A stretch of DNA of 41,911 nucleotides, taken from an uncultured Saprospiraceae bacterium (lineage in GTDB: Bacteria > Bacteroidota > Bacteroidia > Chitinophagales > Saprospiraceae). The position numbers were made by a program, and so were the translations under genes. The stretch's first letter is position 1; every line of letters begins with the position of its first letter. Where the stretch lies: positions 1 through 41,911 of the forward strand of contig CALCMJ010000098.1 in the NCBI GenBank assembly GCA_937967615.1. The letters run 5' to 3'. The notes beneath the pieces are model-generated. The model worked only from the letters and a program-made list of their open reading frames with translations. It did no database searches and was not told the origin of the DNA. This document shows positions 1 through 8,197 of this stretch, in pieces.

Positions 1-5
1 ATAAA

Positions 6-1136
6 ATGATTCCATTATCTGTCCCCCACCTTAACGGCAATGAACTCAAATATGTAACTGAATGCATAGAAACTGGTTGGGTTTCTTCTGCCGGTGCATA
101 TGTAAGCCAATTTGAAAAATTGGTCGCTGAATTTTCACAGAATAAATTTGGTGTTGCTGCTTCCAATGGTACAAGTGCATTACATCTTGCCATGCACATG
201 TTAGGTATAGATAGGGATGATCATGTTATAATTCCTAACATAACATTCATTGCAAGTGCCAATGCTGCTGTATATACAAATGCAGAACCTATATTTATTG
301 ATGTAGATTCTGGTACATGGCAAATGGACTTGAATATCTTGGAGAAATTTTTAGAAACAGAAACAGAAGAGCATGTTCAAGGAAGAATCTACAAGAAAAC
401 AAAAAAGATAGTAAAGTGTATAATGCCTGTTCATGTTCTAGGTAACATGTGTGATATGCCAAGGTTAAGTAAAATTGCAAATAAATTTAATTTGCATATT
501 GTAGAAGATGCTTCTGAATCTCTAGGCTCATATTGGGATGGCCAACATTCAGGTACCTGGGGTGTCATGAGTGTATTCTCATTTAATGGAAATAAAATTA
601 TCACCACAGGAGGTGGAGGTGTACTAGTGACAAATAATGAAGAACATGCAAAGCGTGCAAAACATCTGTCAACACAATCCAAGGTAGATCCAGAGACTTA
701 TTTTCATGATGAAATTGGGTTTAATTATAGACTGGTAAATGTACTCGCTGCCATTGGTGTTGCTCAAATGGAACAACTCCCTGATTTCATTTTAAGGAAA
801 AAGAAGATAGATAAATTCTATAGAGATAATCTTGTTGGTGTTGGTGACATTGGATTCCAAAAAATTGAAGATAGGGTTGATCCTAACTGTTGGCTATTTA
901 CATTTTCTTCAAGCAAGCAAAATCAGATCTTAGAAAAATTAAAGGGGAATAGTATAATTGCTAGACCATTTTGGACTCCAATGAATCAACTGCCTATGTT
1001 TAAGGATAATCCGTATATAGGAGACAAAGATAATTCCAAAGTAATCCATAAAAATTGTTTGAGTATACCAAGTTCTGTAGATTTGACAGTTGAGCAATTA
1101 TCGAAAGTTGTGGACTGTATTAAATCTTGTTTTTAA
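6..1136 (+). CDS. LegC-type PLP-dependent sugar aminotransferase (DegT/DnrJ/EryC1/StrS family)
   Basis: Predicted to transfer an amino group to a 4-keto-6-deoxy UDP-sugar in the cytoplasm, using PLP. The 376-residue length is normal for the family. The N-terminus has the usual PLSVPHLNGNE start; an EDASESLGS block holds the cofactor-binding Asp168; SFNGNKIITTGGGG carries the Schiff-base Lys197. The C-terminal part has the family's RPFWTPMNQLPMF stretch, which I associate with the LegC subgroup. The gene lies 39 bp before a UDP-GlcNAc 4,6-dehydratase-type gene that would supply its substrate, so the pair probably makes a 4-amino-4,6-dideoxy-N-acetylhexosamine of the legionaminic acid or bacillosamine type. 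The downstream enzymes (N-acetyltransferase, LegI-type synthase) are not in the window. The gene starts 6 bp from the left edge, so its promoter and any upstream operon partner are not visible. Confidence 0.9.
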   Translation: MIPLSVPHLNGNELKYVTECIETGWVSSAGAYVSQFEKLVAEFSQNKFGVAASNGTSALHLAMHMLGIDRDDHVIIPNITFIASANAAVYTNAEPIFIDVDSGTWQMDLNILEKFLETETEEHVQGRIYKKTKKIVKCIMPVHVLGNMCDMPRLSKIANKFNLHIVEDASESLGSYWDGQHSGTWGVMSVFSFNGNKIITTGGGGVLVTNNEEHAKRAKHLSTQSKVDPETYFHDEIGFNYRLVNVLAAIGVAQMEQLPDFILRKKKIDKFYRDNLVGVGDIGFQKIEDRVDPNCWLFTFSSSKQNQILEKLKGNSIIARPFWTPMNQLPMFKDNPYIGDKDNSKVIHKNCLSIPSSVDLTVEQLSKVVDCIKSCF

Positions 1137-1175
1137 AAGTACAATCGTATTCCCAAAATTAAAAGAAACGCAGCT

Positions 1176-2390
1176 ATGATAGATTTTAGTTTGAATACAT
1201 TTATTAATGAAAATGTTATTTACAGAAAGAAAAGCTTTTTTGCAGATGATATAGAAACCAATTTTAAAAAACTAGAATCTGCTATTAAAGGGAAGTCCAT
1301 TTTAGTTATTGGTGGTGCCGGCACTATTGGCTCTTCTTACATTAAAGCAGTTTTAAAATTTAATCCAGCCAAATTGTATGTTATAGATACGAATGAGAAT
1401 GGATTAACGGAACTGACAAGAGATTTAAGAAGTTCAACGGATTTTGAAGTACCTGAAGAATATAAAACTTACCCAATTAATTTTGGAAACAAAGTCTTTA
1501 AGAAAATTCTTAGCAACGAAGGCCCTTTTCATATTATTGCAAATTTTGCTGCGCATAAGCACGTGAGAAGTGAAAAGGATAAGTATTCGATTGAAGCAAT
1601 GATTGAAAACAATGTTTTACAGGCTAAGGATCTTTTAGATTTGCTTGTAGAGTTTCCTCCAGAAAAGTTTTTCTGTGTTTCAACTGATAAGGCAACAAAT
1701 CCTGTAAATGTTATGGGAGCTTCCAAGAAACTCATGGAAGAAGTTATAATGAGCTATGCAGCTAAATTGCCTGTTACAACAGCACGATTTGCCAACGTAG
1801 CTTTTTCAAATGGAAGTTTACTCTATGGGTACTTGGAAAGAGTGCTTAAAAGACAGCCTCTTAGCTGTCCTTCAGATATAAAACGGTTTTTTGTTTCACC
1901 TGAAGAGAGTGGTCAGATCTGTATGTTGGCATGTATGCTAGGTGAATCAGGAGATATATTTTTTCCAAAGCTTGAGGAAAGCCAAATGGAATTCTTTAAA
2001 AATGTAACTGATAAGTTTATAAAAGCACTAGGCTACGAAATAGAAGTTTGCAATTCAGAGCTTGAAGCAAAGGAAAAGGCAAAGACATTGGAAAATGGTA
2101 ATTCATCATATCCAGTTTACTATTTTAAAACCAACACATCAGGTGAGAAATTGTTTGAAGAATTTTATTCAAATGAAGATGAAGTGAATTTAGAAAAGTA
2201 TGCAAGCCTTGGTGTTATTAAGAATGCAATTAGGAAGCCAGTGGACGAAATTGATCTCTTGATAGATTCATTAAAAGATCTTCTAGATTCAGGTAATTAT
2301 GATAAGGCTACTATTGTTAGTTTGATGCAAAAATTCATACCAAATTTTAATCACATAGAAACGGGTGTAAGTCTAGATCAAAAGATGTAA
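1176..2390 (+). CDS. UDP-N-acetylglucosamine 4,6-dehydratase-type nucleotide-sugar enzyme (LegB/WbpM/CapD family)
   Basis: An extended SDR enzyme of 404 residues, predicted to convert a UDP-HexNAc to its 4-keto-6-deoxy form. The Rossmann glycine motif GGAGTIG is at residues 46-52, FAAHKHV at about 124-130, and VSTDKATNP carries Ser169-Thr170-Asp171-Lys172. Where most SDRs have Tyr-x3-Lys, this protein has Met180-x3-Lys184, the altered Ser-Met-Lys arrangement known from WbpM-type dehydratases. It lacks the N-terminal membrane segments of full-length WbpM/CapD and so is a soluble short form. It follows the aminotransferase gene and precedes the initiating sugar-phosphate transferase, consistent with making the first sugar of the glycan. 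The exact product stereochemistry cannot be read from the sequence. Confidence 0.87.
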   Translation: MIDFSLNTFINENVIYRKKSFFADDIETNFKKLESAIKGKSILVIGGAGTIGSSYIKAVLKFNPAKLYVIDTNENGLTELTRDLRSSTDFEVPEEYKTYPINFGNKVFKKILSNEGPFHIIANFAAHKHVRSEKDKYSIEAMIENNVLQAKDLLDLLVEFPPEKFFCVSTDKATNPVNVMGASKKLMEEVIMSYAAKLPVTTARFANVAFSNGSLLYGYLERVLKRQPLSCPSDIKRFFVSPEESGQICMLACMLGESGDIFFPKLEESQMEFFKNVTDKFIKALGYEIEVCNSELEAKEKAKTLENGNSSYPVYYFKTNTSGEKLFEEFYSNEDEVNLEKYASLGVIKNAIRKPVDEIDLLIDSLKDLLDSGNYDKATIVSLMQKFIPNFNHIETGVSLDQKM

Positions 2391-2427
2391 TGTATTTCTA
2401 ATCAACAGATTTCTTTAATTATAAGGT

Positions 2428-3099
2428 ATGTATAGGTTCGTTAAACGGTTTTTTGATATAGGGTTTTCATTTTTGGGATTGTTAGTCTTATCACCCCTAC
2501 TTATTCCAATAGTGATCGCGTTAAAATTAACAGGAGAAGGATATATTTTCTATTTCCAAAATAGAGTTGGCTACAGGAATAAAGAATTTGACATCTATAA
2601 GTTCGCTACGATGTTAAAAGACAGTCCTAATATGTCAGGCGGAGTGATCACGACAAAAAGGGACCCAAGGATCACTCCTATGGGTGGCTTTTTAAGAAAA
2701 ACAAAAATCAACGAGTTACCGCAAATCTTGAATGTACTCTTTGGACATATGAGTCTTGTAGGCCCTAGGCCTGTTATGCCCATCAGTTTTAATCAATACC
2801 CAGAAGATGTAAAAAAAGTGATTTATAATGTTACTCCTGGAATTACAGGTATTGGGTCAATTATATTTCGTGATGAAGAAGAATTAATTACCAAAGAAAA
2901 AGAAGAAGGTAGAGATACTTGGGATTTTTATATCAATAAAATTTACCCGTTTAAAGGGAGGGTAGAAAAATGGTATCAAAAAAATCAATCCTTCTACGTA
3001 GACTTTATGATACTTATTATGACAGCTTGGGTTATACTATTTCCAAACTCTGAAATTCTATATAAAGTGTTTCCTTCTATACCGAAGAGAGATTTTTAG
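2428..3099 (+). CDS. Initiating phosphoglycosyl transferase (bacterial sugar transferase, PglC/WcaJ type)
   Basis: Expected to move a sugar-1-phosphate from a UDP-sugar onto undecaprenyl phosphate at the inner membrane, starting assembly of the repeat unit. The 223-residue protein is the short, single-domain form. It has the N-terminal KRFFDIGFSFLGLL re-entrant hydrophobic helix (residues about 7-35), the catalytic-core block KINELPQILNVL and the LVGPRPVMP motif typical of the family. Directly upstream genes make an aminated UDP-sugar, its likely substrate. The C-terminus has an extra hydrophobic stretch (FMILIMTAWVILFP). The last 23 bp overlap the 3' end of the oppositely oriented membrane-protein gene. 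Confidence 0.93.
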   Translation: MYRFVKRFFDIGFSFLGLLVLSPLLIPIVIALKLTGEGYIFYFQNRVGYRNKEFDIYKFATMLKDSPNMSGGVITTKRDPRITPMGGFLRKTKINELPQILNVLFGHMSLVGPRPVMPISFNQYPEDVKKVIYNVTPGITGIGSIIFRDEEELITKEKEEGRDTWDFYINKIYPFKGRVEKWYQKNQSFYVDFMILIMTAWVILFPNSEILYKVFPSIPKRDF

Positions 3100-4339
3100 A
3101 TTTTCGAACAGATTGAATCATAGTCCATAGCGCAGTCAGTAAGAAAGGGATTGCAATGGATCTATATCTTGATATTGCTCCATAATTTGCACTACTTAGA
3201 CCAATTGTAAAAAGAAGTCCCAAGGAGAATAAAATTGAGAATGTGATAAGCGGATTGAAATGGATGTTTTTGTACTTTATTTGAAATAAGTAGTACATGA
3301 AACAAAGGAAAGAAAGGAGCAGAATAAAACTTTCTAATTTTACTATAATAGTTTTTTTATTTGTGCTTTCCCATATCCAAGGTCTAAGAGTGGCAGTTGC
3401 GATGTGTCTGGGTAGGTTGTAAAGTTCTGCTGTTGTTTTTTTAATTTGATAAGTTGATTCTATTAAAGCACCATTATGTTTTTTAGTAATGCTTGTGGAA
3501 AATGATTTTCTATGCGCTGCATTTCTAAAAAATTTGTTTGCTTTTTTTGAATTGAATCCTATCGCCGCTAACATAACAATACAAATTGTGGATATGAAAA
3601 TGGAAATTTTATTTTGTTTAAAATTGTTAAACTGAACAAAATAATAAGTCCCAATTACACTCAGAATTAAAATTAGAAATAGAAATTTTCTAGTTACTAA
3701 GATAAAATATCCACATAGGATCATTGCTAGGATCTTTAGCAGTTTAAATCTATAGGGAATAGTATATATGGCATATATTATTATGACTATGCAAGAATAC
3801 ATATATGCCTCTTTTAAATGACTAGTAGATGTCCAAAGAACAAAAGCTGGAGTAAATAGGATAGGGTAAAAACTCCATTCTGAATGTAATGGAAATTGTG
3901 TTTTGAATACTTTAAATAAACGCCATGCACAAATAATGGTAACAAAACTTACAAGTAAGTTTGTAGCTACATAAGAATCAAAGAGTAGCAGGTATTCAAG
4001 ACTTAAAATATGCGTAAATAGAATTACGGAGTTCTCCAGATGCTCTGAAAAATTGAAAAGAGATTTTAGAAAAGAGGGACTGTCGTTATGAATTGTTGTT
4101 AGGAGTTTCTGAGATAATTTTCTGTAAAGTTTTCCATCAGAACTAAACTTGAAAATGTATAACGTCGTTACAAGCGTAATAATCAGTTTAGATACAACGA
4201 ATGCAATAAATAAATATTTATTGTCTTTTGTAAAACTATCTAATTGGGCAATTTTATAGCAAGTAAATATTATTGTAGCTAGCAACAATAATGATACTGA
4301 GATTTCCCTAAAACTTAACAAAGCATCTAAAGATGACAT
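3077..4339 (-). CDS. Polytopic membrane protein, possible Wzy-type polymerase or lipid-linked sugar transferase
   Basis: No clear family recognised. The 420-residue protein is mostly hydrophobic, with about ten predicted membrane segments and a larger charged loop around residues 265-325. The C-terminal SANYGAISRYRSIAIPF segment resembles the conserved RYR...P end of many Wzy-like or GT-C membrane proteins, but that is only a pattern impression. Its position inside a glycan locus next to the initiating transferase fits a polymerase or GT-C role. It is the only minus-strand gene between the first three genes and manC, and its 3' end runs 23 bp into the sugar transferase gene. The start is ATG (complement of 4337-4339). 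Confidence 0.65.
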   Translation of the reverse strand: MSSLDALLSFREISVSLLLLATIIFTCYKIAQLDSFTKDNKYLFIAFVVSKLIITLVTTLYIFKFSSDGKLYRKLSQKLLTTIHNDSPSFLKSLFNFSEHLENSVILFTHILSLEYLLLFDSYVATNLLVSFVTIICAWRLFKVFKTQFPLHSEWSFYPILFTPAFVLWTSTSHLKEAYMYSCIVIIIYAIYTIPYRFKLLKILAMILCGYFILVTRKFLFLILILSVIGTYYFVQFNNFKQNKISIFISTICIVMLAAIGFNSKKANKFFRNAAHRKSFSTSITKKHNGALIESTYQIKKTTAELYNLPRHIATATLRPWIWESTNKKTIIVKLESFILLLSFLCFMYYLFQIKYKNIHFNPLITFSILFSLGLLFTIGLSSANYGAISRYRSIAIPFLLTALWTMIQSVRKSKNLSSV

Positions 4340-4376
4340 GTGTAATTTTGATACTAAAGTCTAAAATGTTTCTAGC

Positions 4377-4405
4377 AAATAGCGAATTTAGATAACTCGC
4401 TATTT
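4377..4405. promoter_or_regulatory. 9-bp perfect inverted repeat in the divergent gap before manC
   Basis: The arms AAATAGCGA (4377-4385) and TCGCTATTT (4397-4405) are perfect complements around an 11-nt spacer and are followed by one more T. It sits between two divergently transcribed genes, where a terminator for either neighbour would be out of place, so an operator-type site or a remnant terminator from an earlier gene order are both possible. A TAnnTTTG-like element (TAATTTTG, 4343-4350) lies upstream on the plus strand. Confidence 0.4.
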
Positions 4406-4428
4406 TATAAAACTAAAGATACTAAGAT

Positions 4429-5484
4429 ATGAATAACTATATAGCAATAATGGCAGGAGGAGTTGGCTCTAGATTTTGGCCTAGTTCCACTGAAGAAAAC
4501 CCAAAACAGTTTCTAGATATACTTGGTATAGGAAAATCACTAATAAGATTAACATTTGAAAGATGTGTCCAGATAGTTCCAGCCTCGCATATTCTTATAG
4601 TTACAAATAAACGATACCGTACTCTTGTTAAAGAACATTTACCAGAAGTGCCAATTGAAAATATTTTGTGCGAACCCTCCATGAACAATACAGCTCCATG
4701 TGTTGCGTATACAGCTCTGCGAATTGAATCGATGGATCCTAATGCCGTATTTGCGATTCTGCCTTCAGATCATGTTATAATGAAAGAAAATGCATATTTA
4801 GAAAGATTGAATCAGGCATTTAATTATGCAAAAGACAATAATGCTATAGTTACTCTAGGAATACAGCCTACAAGACCAGATACGGGCTATGGATATATTG
4901 AAGTGCCTAGTGCAAATAAGGGCGATAAAATATATAAGGTTTCATCGTTTAGAGAAAAGCCAGATGAAAATACTGCGCAAAAATATTTGGATTCTGGGAA
5001 TTTTTATTGGAATGCTGGCATGTTTGTATGGAGTGTAAAAACAATATTAGATGCATATCAGAAGCATTCTAGTCTCATTCTTTCTGTTCTTGAAGAGGAC
5101 AAAACTAAATACGGGACAACTGAAGAACAAGATTACATTGATGCTGTTTATCCAAAGACAGAAAAAATTTCTGTTGATTATGCCATTTTGGAAAGAGCAG
5201 ACAATGTATATACCATTCCCTCAGATATCGGGTGGTCAGATCTTGGGACTTGGGGTAGTTTGCATTCTTACTTAGATAAGGATGAAAGCGGGAATGTAGT
5301 GCAGGCGAATTTATCTCATATAGAAGATGTAAGAAACACCTTAATAAGAGCTCAAAAAGAGCGAATTATCGTGATTAAAGGACTTGATAATTATATCGTT
5401 GTGGACGAACCAGGAGCACTTTTAATTTATCCAAAAGATAAAGAGCAAGAAATTAAGTCAGTTGTGAATAGGTTAAAAAAATAG
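4429..5484 (+). CDS. manC: Mannose-1-phosphate guanylyltransferase
   Basis: Makes GDP-mannose from mannose-1-phosphate and GTP, feeding mannose, fucose or related residues into the glycan. The 351-residue length matches the single-domain form without the C-terminal phosphomannose isomerase domain. Seen directly: the nucleotide-binding GGVGSRFWPSSTEENPKQF start (residues 10-28), NNTAPC (about 86-91), the ILPSDH metal/nucleotide site (110-115), FREKP (174-178), NAGMF (195-199) and the C-terminal DNYIVVDEPGALLI segment. ATG start at 4429. It begins a plus-strand run that continues, after a 113-bp gap, into a GT4 gene. Confidence 0.93.
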   Translation: MNNYIAIMAGGVGSRFWPSSTEENPKQFLDILGIGKSLIRLTFERCVQIVPASHILIVTNKRYRTLVKEHLPEVPIENILCEPSMNNTAPCVAYTALRIESMDPNAVFAILPSDHVIMKENAYLERLNQAFNYAKDNNAIVTLGIQPTRPDTGYGYIEVPSANKGDKIYKVSSFREKPDENTAQKYLDSGNFYWNAGMFVWSVKTILDAYQKHSSLILSVLEEDKTKYGTTEEQDYIDAVYPKTEKISVDYAILERADNVYTIPSDIGWSDLGTWGSLHSYLDKDESGNVVQANLSHIEDVRNTLIRAQKERIIVIKGLDNYIVVDEPGALLIYPKDKEQEIKSVVNRLKK

Positions 5485-5597
5485 GAAATAGCCGTCTTTG
5501 TTGAGTTTTTCATAACGTTTTCACAGTAAAATAGATATAATGCTCGTTACAGGGTATGTACATTATCACTCAAATAGCTTAACTTTACACTAACGAA

Positions 5598-6740
5598 ATG
5601 ACATCTTTGAAGCCTAAAACGCGCATAGGAATAGTAGCGAACACCACTTGGAATATTTATAATTTCAGATTAAATGTTATCGAGGAGCTTTTAGAGCAAG
5701 GCTACGATGTTGTAGTACTTGCACCTATAGATGAATTTATAGAATATAAAGAGCGATTTCCTCAAGTTACACACATTCCACTCAGAGTACTTACAAGAGA
5801 TGGTAAACACCCAATCAAGGATTTTATTTTAATTGAAGAATTGAGGAGGAAGTATAAAAAGTTAAAACTTGACTTAATTTTACATTATACGCACAAGCCA
5901 AACATCTATGGCGCAATAGCTGGTAAATTAGTAGGAATACCAACCATAGGAATTGTAACCGGCCTTGGTTATCCATTTTTAAGAAAAGGTTGGATGGAAA
6001 GATTAGTTTCCACGATGTATAAGATGACCTCAAACTTTCACAGGAAAGTCATCTTTGAAAACGAAGATGATAGAATCTTGTTTATTGAAAAGAATATAGT
6101 AAAAGAATCAAAAGCAATTTCTGTTAAGGGCTGTGGAGTAAATATTGAACATTTTTCTCCAAATGGCTCACATCCTCGAAATGGTGTAACACGATTTACA
6201 TTTATTGGCAGACTTTTGTATGATAAAGGAATTAAGGAATTTGTAAATGCTGCCGCAGAAATAAAAAAACAATATAACGGTAAGTCGCGGTTTACTGTTG
6301 TAGGGGAAATAGATAAAGATAATCCTTCTTCCGTTAATCCTGATGAACTTGCCAAGTGGGTGCATGAAGATATTATTGACTATAAAGGATATGTAAAAGA
6401 TGTTAGAAGTATCATTTCTGATTCTGACTGTATCGTACTCCCGTCTTACAGAGAAGCAATAGCAAGATCACTTACAGAATCAATGGCTATGGGTAAACCT
6501 GTTATTGCAACTGAAACAGCAGGGTGTAGAGAAGCAATTGATCATGGTGAGAATGGATTTCTTGTTCCTGTAAAAGACAGCACATCACTTATGCATGCAA
6601 TGGATACTATCATTAATATGGAAAATATTGAATTAGAAAAGATGGGTGAAATTGGTAGATTAAAAACTATCAAACTATTTGATGACAGAATCATTGCAAA
6701 AAATATTGTACAAGTTGTAAACGAGATTTTATTAAAATAA
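5598..6740 (+). CDS. GT4 family glycosyltransferase (PglA-like)
   Basis: A 380-residue GT-B enzyme, probably cytoplasmic and acting on lipid-linked glycan intermediates. The N-terminal domain has NTTWNIYNFRLNVIEELLEQG and GIVTGLGYPF, like the PglA/WbpU type of transferases that add the second sugar. The C-terminal donor domain contains FIGRLLYDKGIKEF, the YREAIARSLTESMAMGKPVIAT block with the glutamates expected for retaining GT4 enzymes, and GENGFLVPV. The ATG start at 5598 is preceded by 113 bp without a gene, so a promoter of its own is possible. Donor and acceptor are unknown. Confidence 0.88.
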   Translation: MTSLKPKTRIGIVANTTWNIYNFRLNVIEELLEQGYDVVVLAPIDEFIEYKERFPQVTHIPLRVLTRDGKHPIKDFILIEELRRKYKKLKLDLILHYTHKPNIYGAIAGKLVGIPTIGIVTGLGYPFLRKGWMERLVSTMYKMTSNFHRKVIFENEDDRILFIEKNIVKESKAISVKGCGVNIEHFSPNGSHPRNGVTRFTFIGRLLYDKGIKEFVNAAAEIKKQYNGKSRFTVVGEIDKDNPSSVNPDELAKWVHEDIIDYKGYVKDVRSIISDSDCIVLPSYREAIARSLTESMAMGKPVIATETAGCREAIDHGENGFLVPVKDSTSLMHAMDTIINMENIELEKMGEIGRLKTIKLFDDRIIAKNIVQVVNEILLK

Positions 6741-6787
6741 GAACAATCTTAGGTTCCTGTTTTTAAATTACGCTTATTCATTCTCAT

Positions 6788-8197
6788 CTGATATCTTCTA
6801 AAAAACTTCTTTTCTTTCTTGGAGCTATACTCTTAGCCCTGTTTTTTTCCAATCTCCTATTATTTTTTCCTGATTATATTTATTCTGTTGATGAGTTAAG
6901 CTACTTAACACAAGCTATAGCTTTTTCGCATGGTGAATCTAATTATTGGCAAGCAGCATTTACTGGTGAAGAATTCAAATTAACAAAATTGAATTATTCC
7001 TTAGGAACAAGTCTGTTACAAGCAGCCTTATACAAAATGCATCCAAAAGCTATTTTTTCATCAGGAACGATCTATCTTTTTATTAGTTTGACCATAATGT
7101 TCAAGTTGTTGAAAAGAGAAGGGTTAAATGTAGTAATAGGAATTACTACAATCTTATTTTTCCTTCCAACTTTGTTTTTTGCCAGAAGTTTGATGAGTGA
7201 AATGCCAAGTTTATTAATTATGGCTGCTTATTGTTGGGTTGTATTCAAAATAGAATTAAAATATACTGATTATATATTTCTTGGGTTATTAGCAGGTCTC
7301 AGTTTATGGTTTAGACAAACGACAATTGTTCTGTGTGTAGCTTTGGTATTGATACCATGTATAAGAAATTGGAAGAACGGCGTTATGTTTCTTATTGCAT
7401 TGATTATAGGAAGCATACCAAAATTTGTTTCAAGTTTGCATGTCTATGGTGATATGTTTTATAGCAAAAACTATGAGCCCTTTGGAGTAATAAACGCGAT
7501 TAATAATTTGACTATTTATGGTTTTGTTACTTTAGCTCTTTTACCAGGCGGTCTTATTTTAGCTTATTTTTATAAAGGACGTAAAAGTTATGGAGTAATT
7601 CTTAGTGTATTTACTTTTTTCCTCCTTCATTTATTCTATCAATACAATGCCAAGACTTATAGTGGGTTCATGAGTGCTATTTTTTATAATGGAAGATATT
7701 TTATTCCTTGTTTACCTCTATTCGCAATAATCTATGCTTGGCATGCAAAACGGATTGTAGCTTTTAGATTTAACACCATTTTACCTTGGGCAGCAATATG
7801 TATACTGTGGATTATAACTTTTTCATTTATACATAATAAAGTTGGGCAAGGGCATAAAGAGGTGGGGGTGGAATTTTTTAATTCACTTCAAGAAAATGAC
7901 GTAATACTGTATTCAGAATCTTCATATCGATATTTAAATCCATCTATTGAAAAGATGCGGAATGTAATTCCTATGAAAAAAATGGAAGAATTAGACATAA
8001 GTGGTATTGAAAATGATATAGTGTACTTGCACGCATCTAAGGCGAATACAAATAGACAACAACGATATTCAAAAAAATTATTAAATAGACTAAAGTTGAA
8101 ATTTGTAGACTATAATATAAATGCAGTCAATGAATTTGAGATATTTGATAATACGAATATTACAATTTACAGAATGGCGCGAATCACTAATAAATGA
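6788..8197 (+). CDS. GT39/PMT-like polytopic glycosyltransferase with unclear, non-canonical start
   Basis: Predicted inner-membrane GT-C glycosyltransferase using a lipid-linked sugar. The open frame runs from a stop at 6764-6766 to 8197. The only ATG/GTG/TTG early in it is TTG at 6989, but the 66 codons before it encode a natural N-terminus: ISSKKLLFFLGAILLALFF, then a first loop with DYIYSVDELSYLTQA. That Asp-Glu motif after the first membrane helix is a hallmark of the GT39/PMT superfamily, so the gene almost certainly begins upstream; CTG 6788 or ATA 6791 are the best placed, ATT at 6767 and 6776 are possible. Starting at CTG gives 469 residues. FARSLMSEMPSLL and about ten membrane segments support the family. 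It ends in a 4-bp ATGA overlap with the sulfotransferase gene. A sequencing error at the start is an alternative. Confidence 0.75.
   Translation: MISSKKLLFFLGAILLALFFSNLLLFFPDYIYSVDELSYLTQAIAFSHGESNYWQAAFTGEEFKLTKLNYSLGTSLLQAALYKMHPKAIFSSGTIYLFISLTIMFKLLKREGLNVVIGITTILFFLPTLFFARSLMSEMPSLLIMAAYCWVVFKIELKYTDYIFLGLLAGLSLWFRQTTIVLCVALVLIPCIRNWKNGVMFLIALIIGSIPKFVSSLHVYGDMFYSKNYEPFGVINAINNLTIYGFVTLALLPGGLILAYFYKGRKSYGVILSVFTFFLLHLFYQYNAKTYSGFMSAIFYNGRYFIPCLPLFAIIYAWHAKRIVAFRFNTILPWAAICILWIITFSFIHNKVGQGHKEVGVEFFNSLQENDVILYSESSYRYLNPSIEKMRNVIPMKKMEELDISGIENDIVYLHASKANTNRQQRYSKKLLNRLKLKFVDYNINAVNEFEIFDNTNITIYRMARITNK

Noticed and set aside
6741-6766. GAAC...GTTC followed by T-rich DNA as a terminator after the GT4 gene
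   Set aside because: Only a four-base stem, and it would separate genes that appear to share a transcription unit.
6989-8197. Taking TTG 6989 as the start of the GT39-like gene
   Set aside because: It would remove the first membrane helix and the Asp-Glu loop, both conserved in the family and encoded in frame directly upstream.
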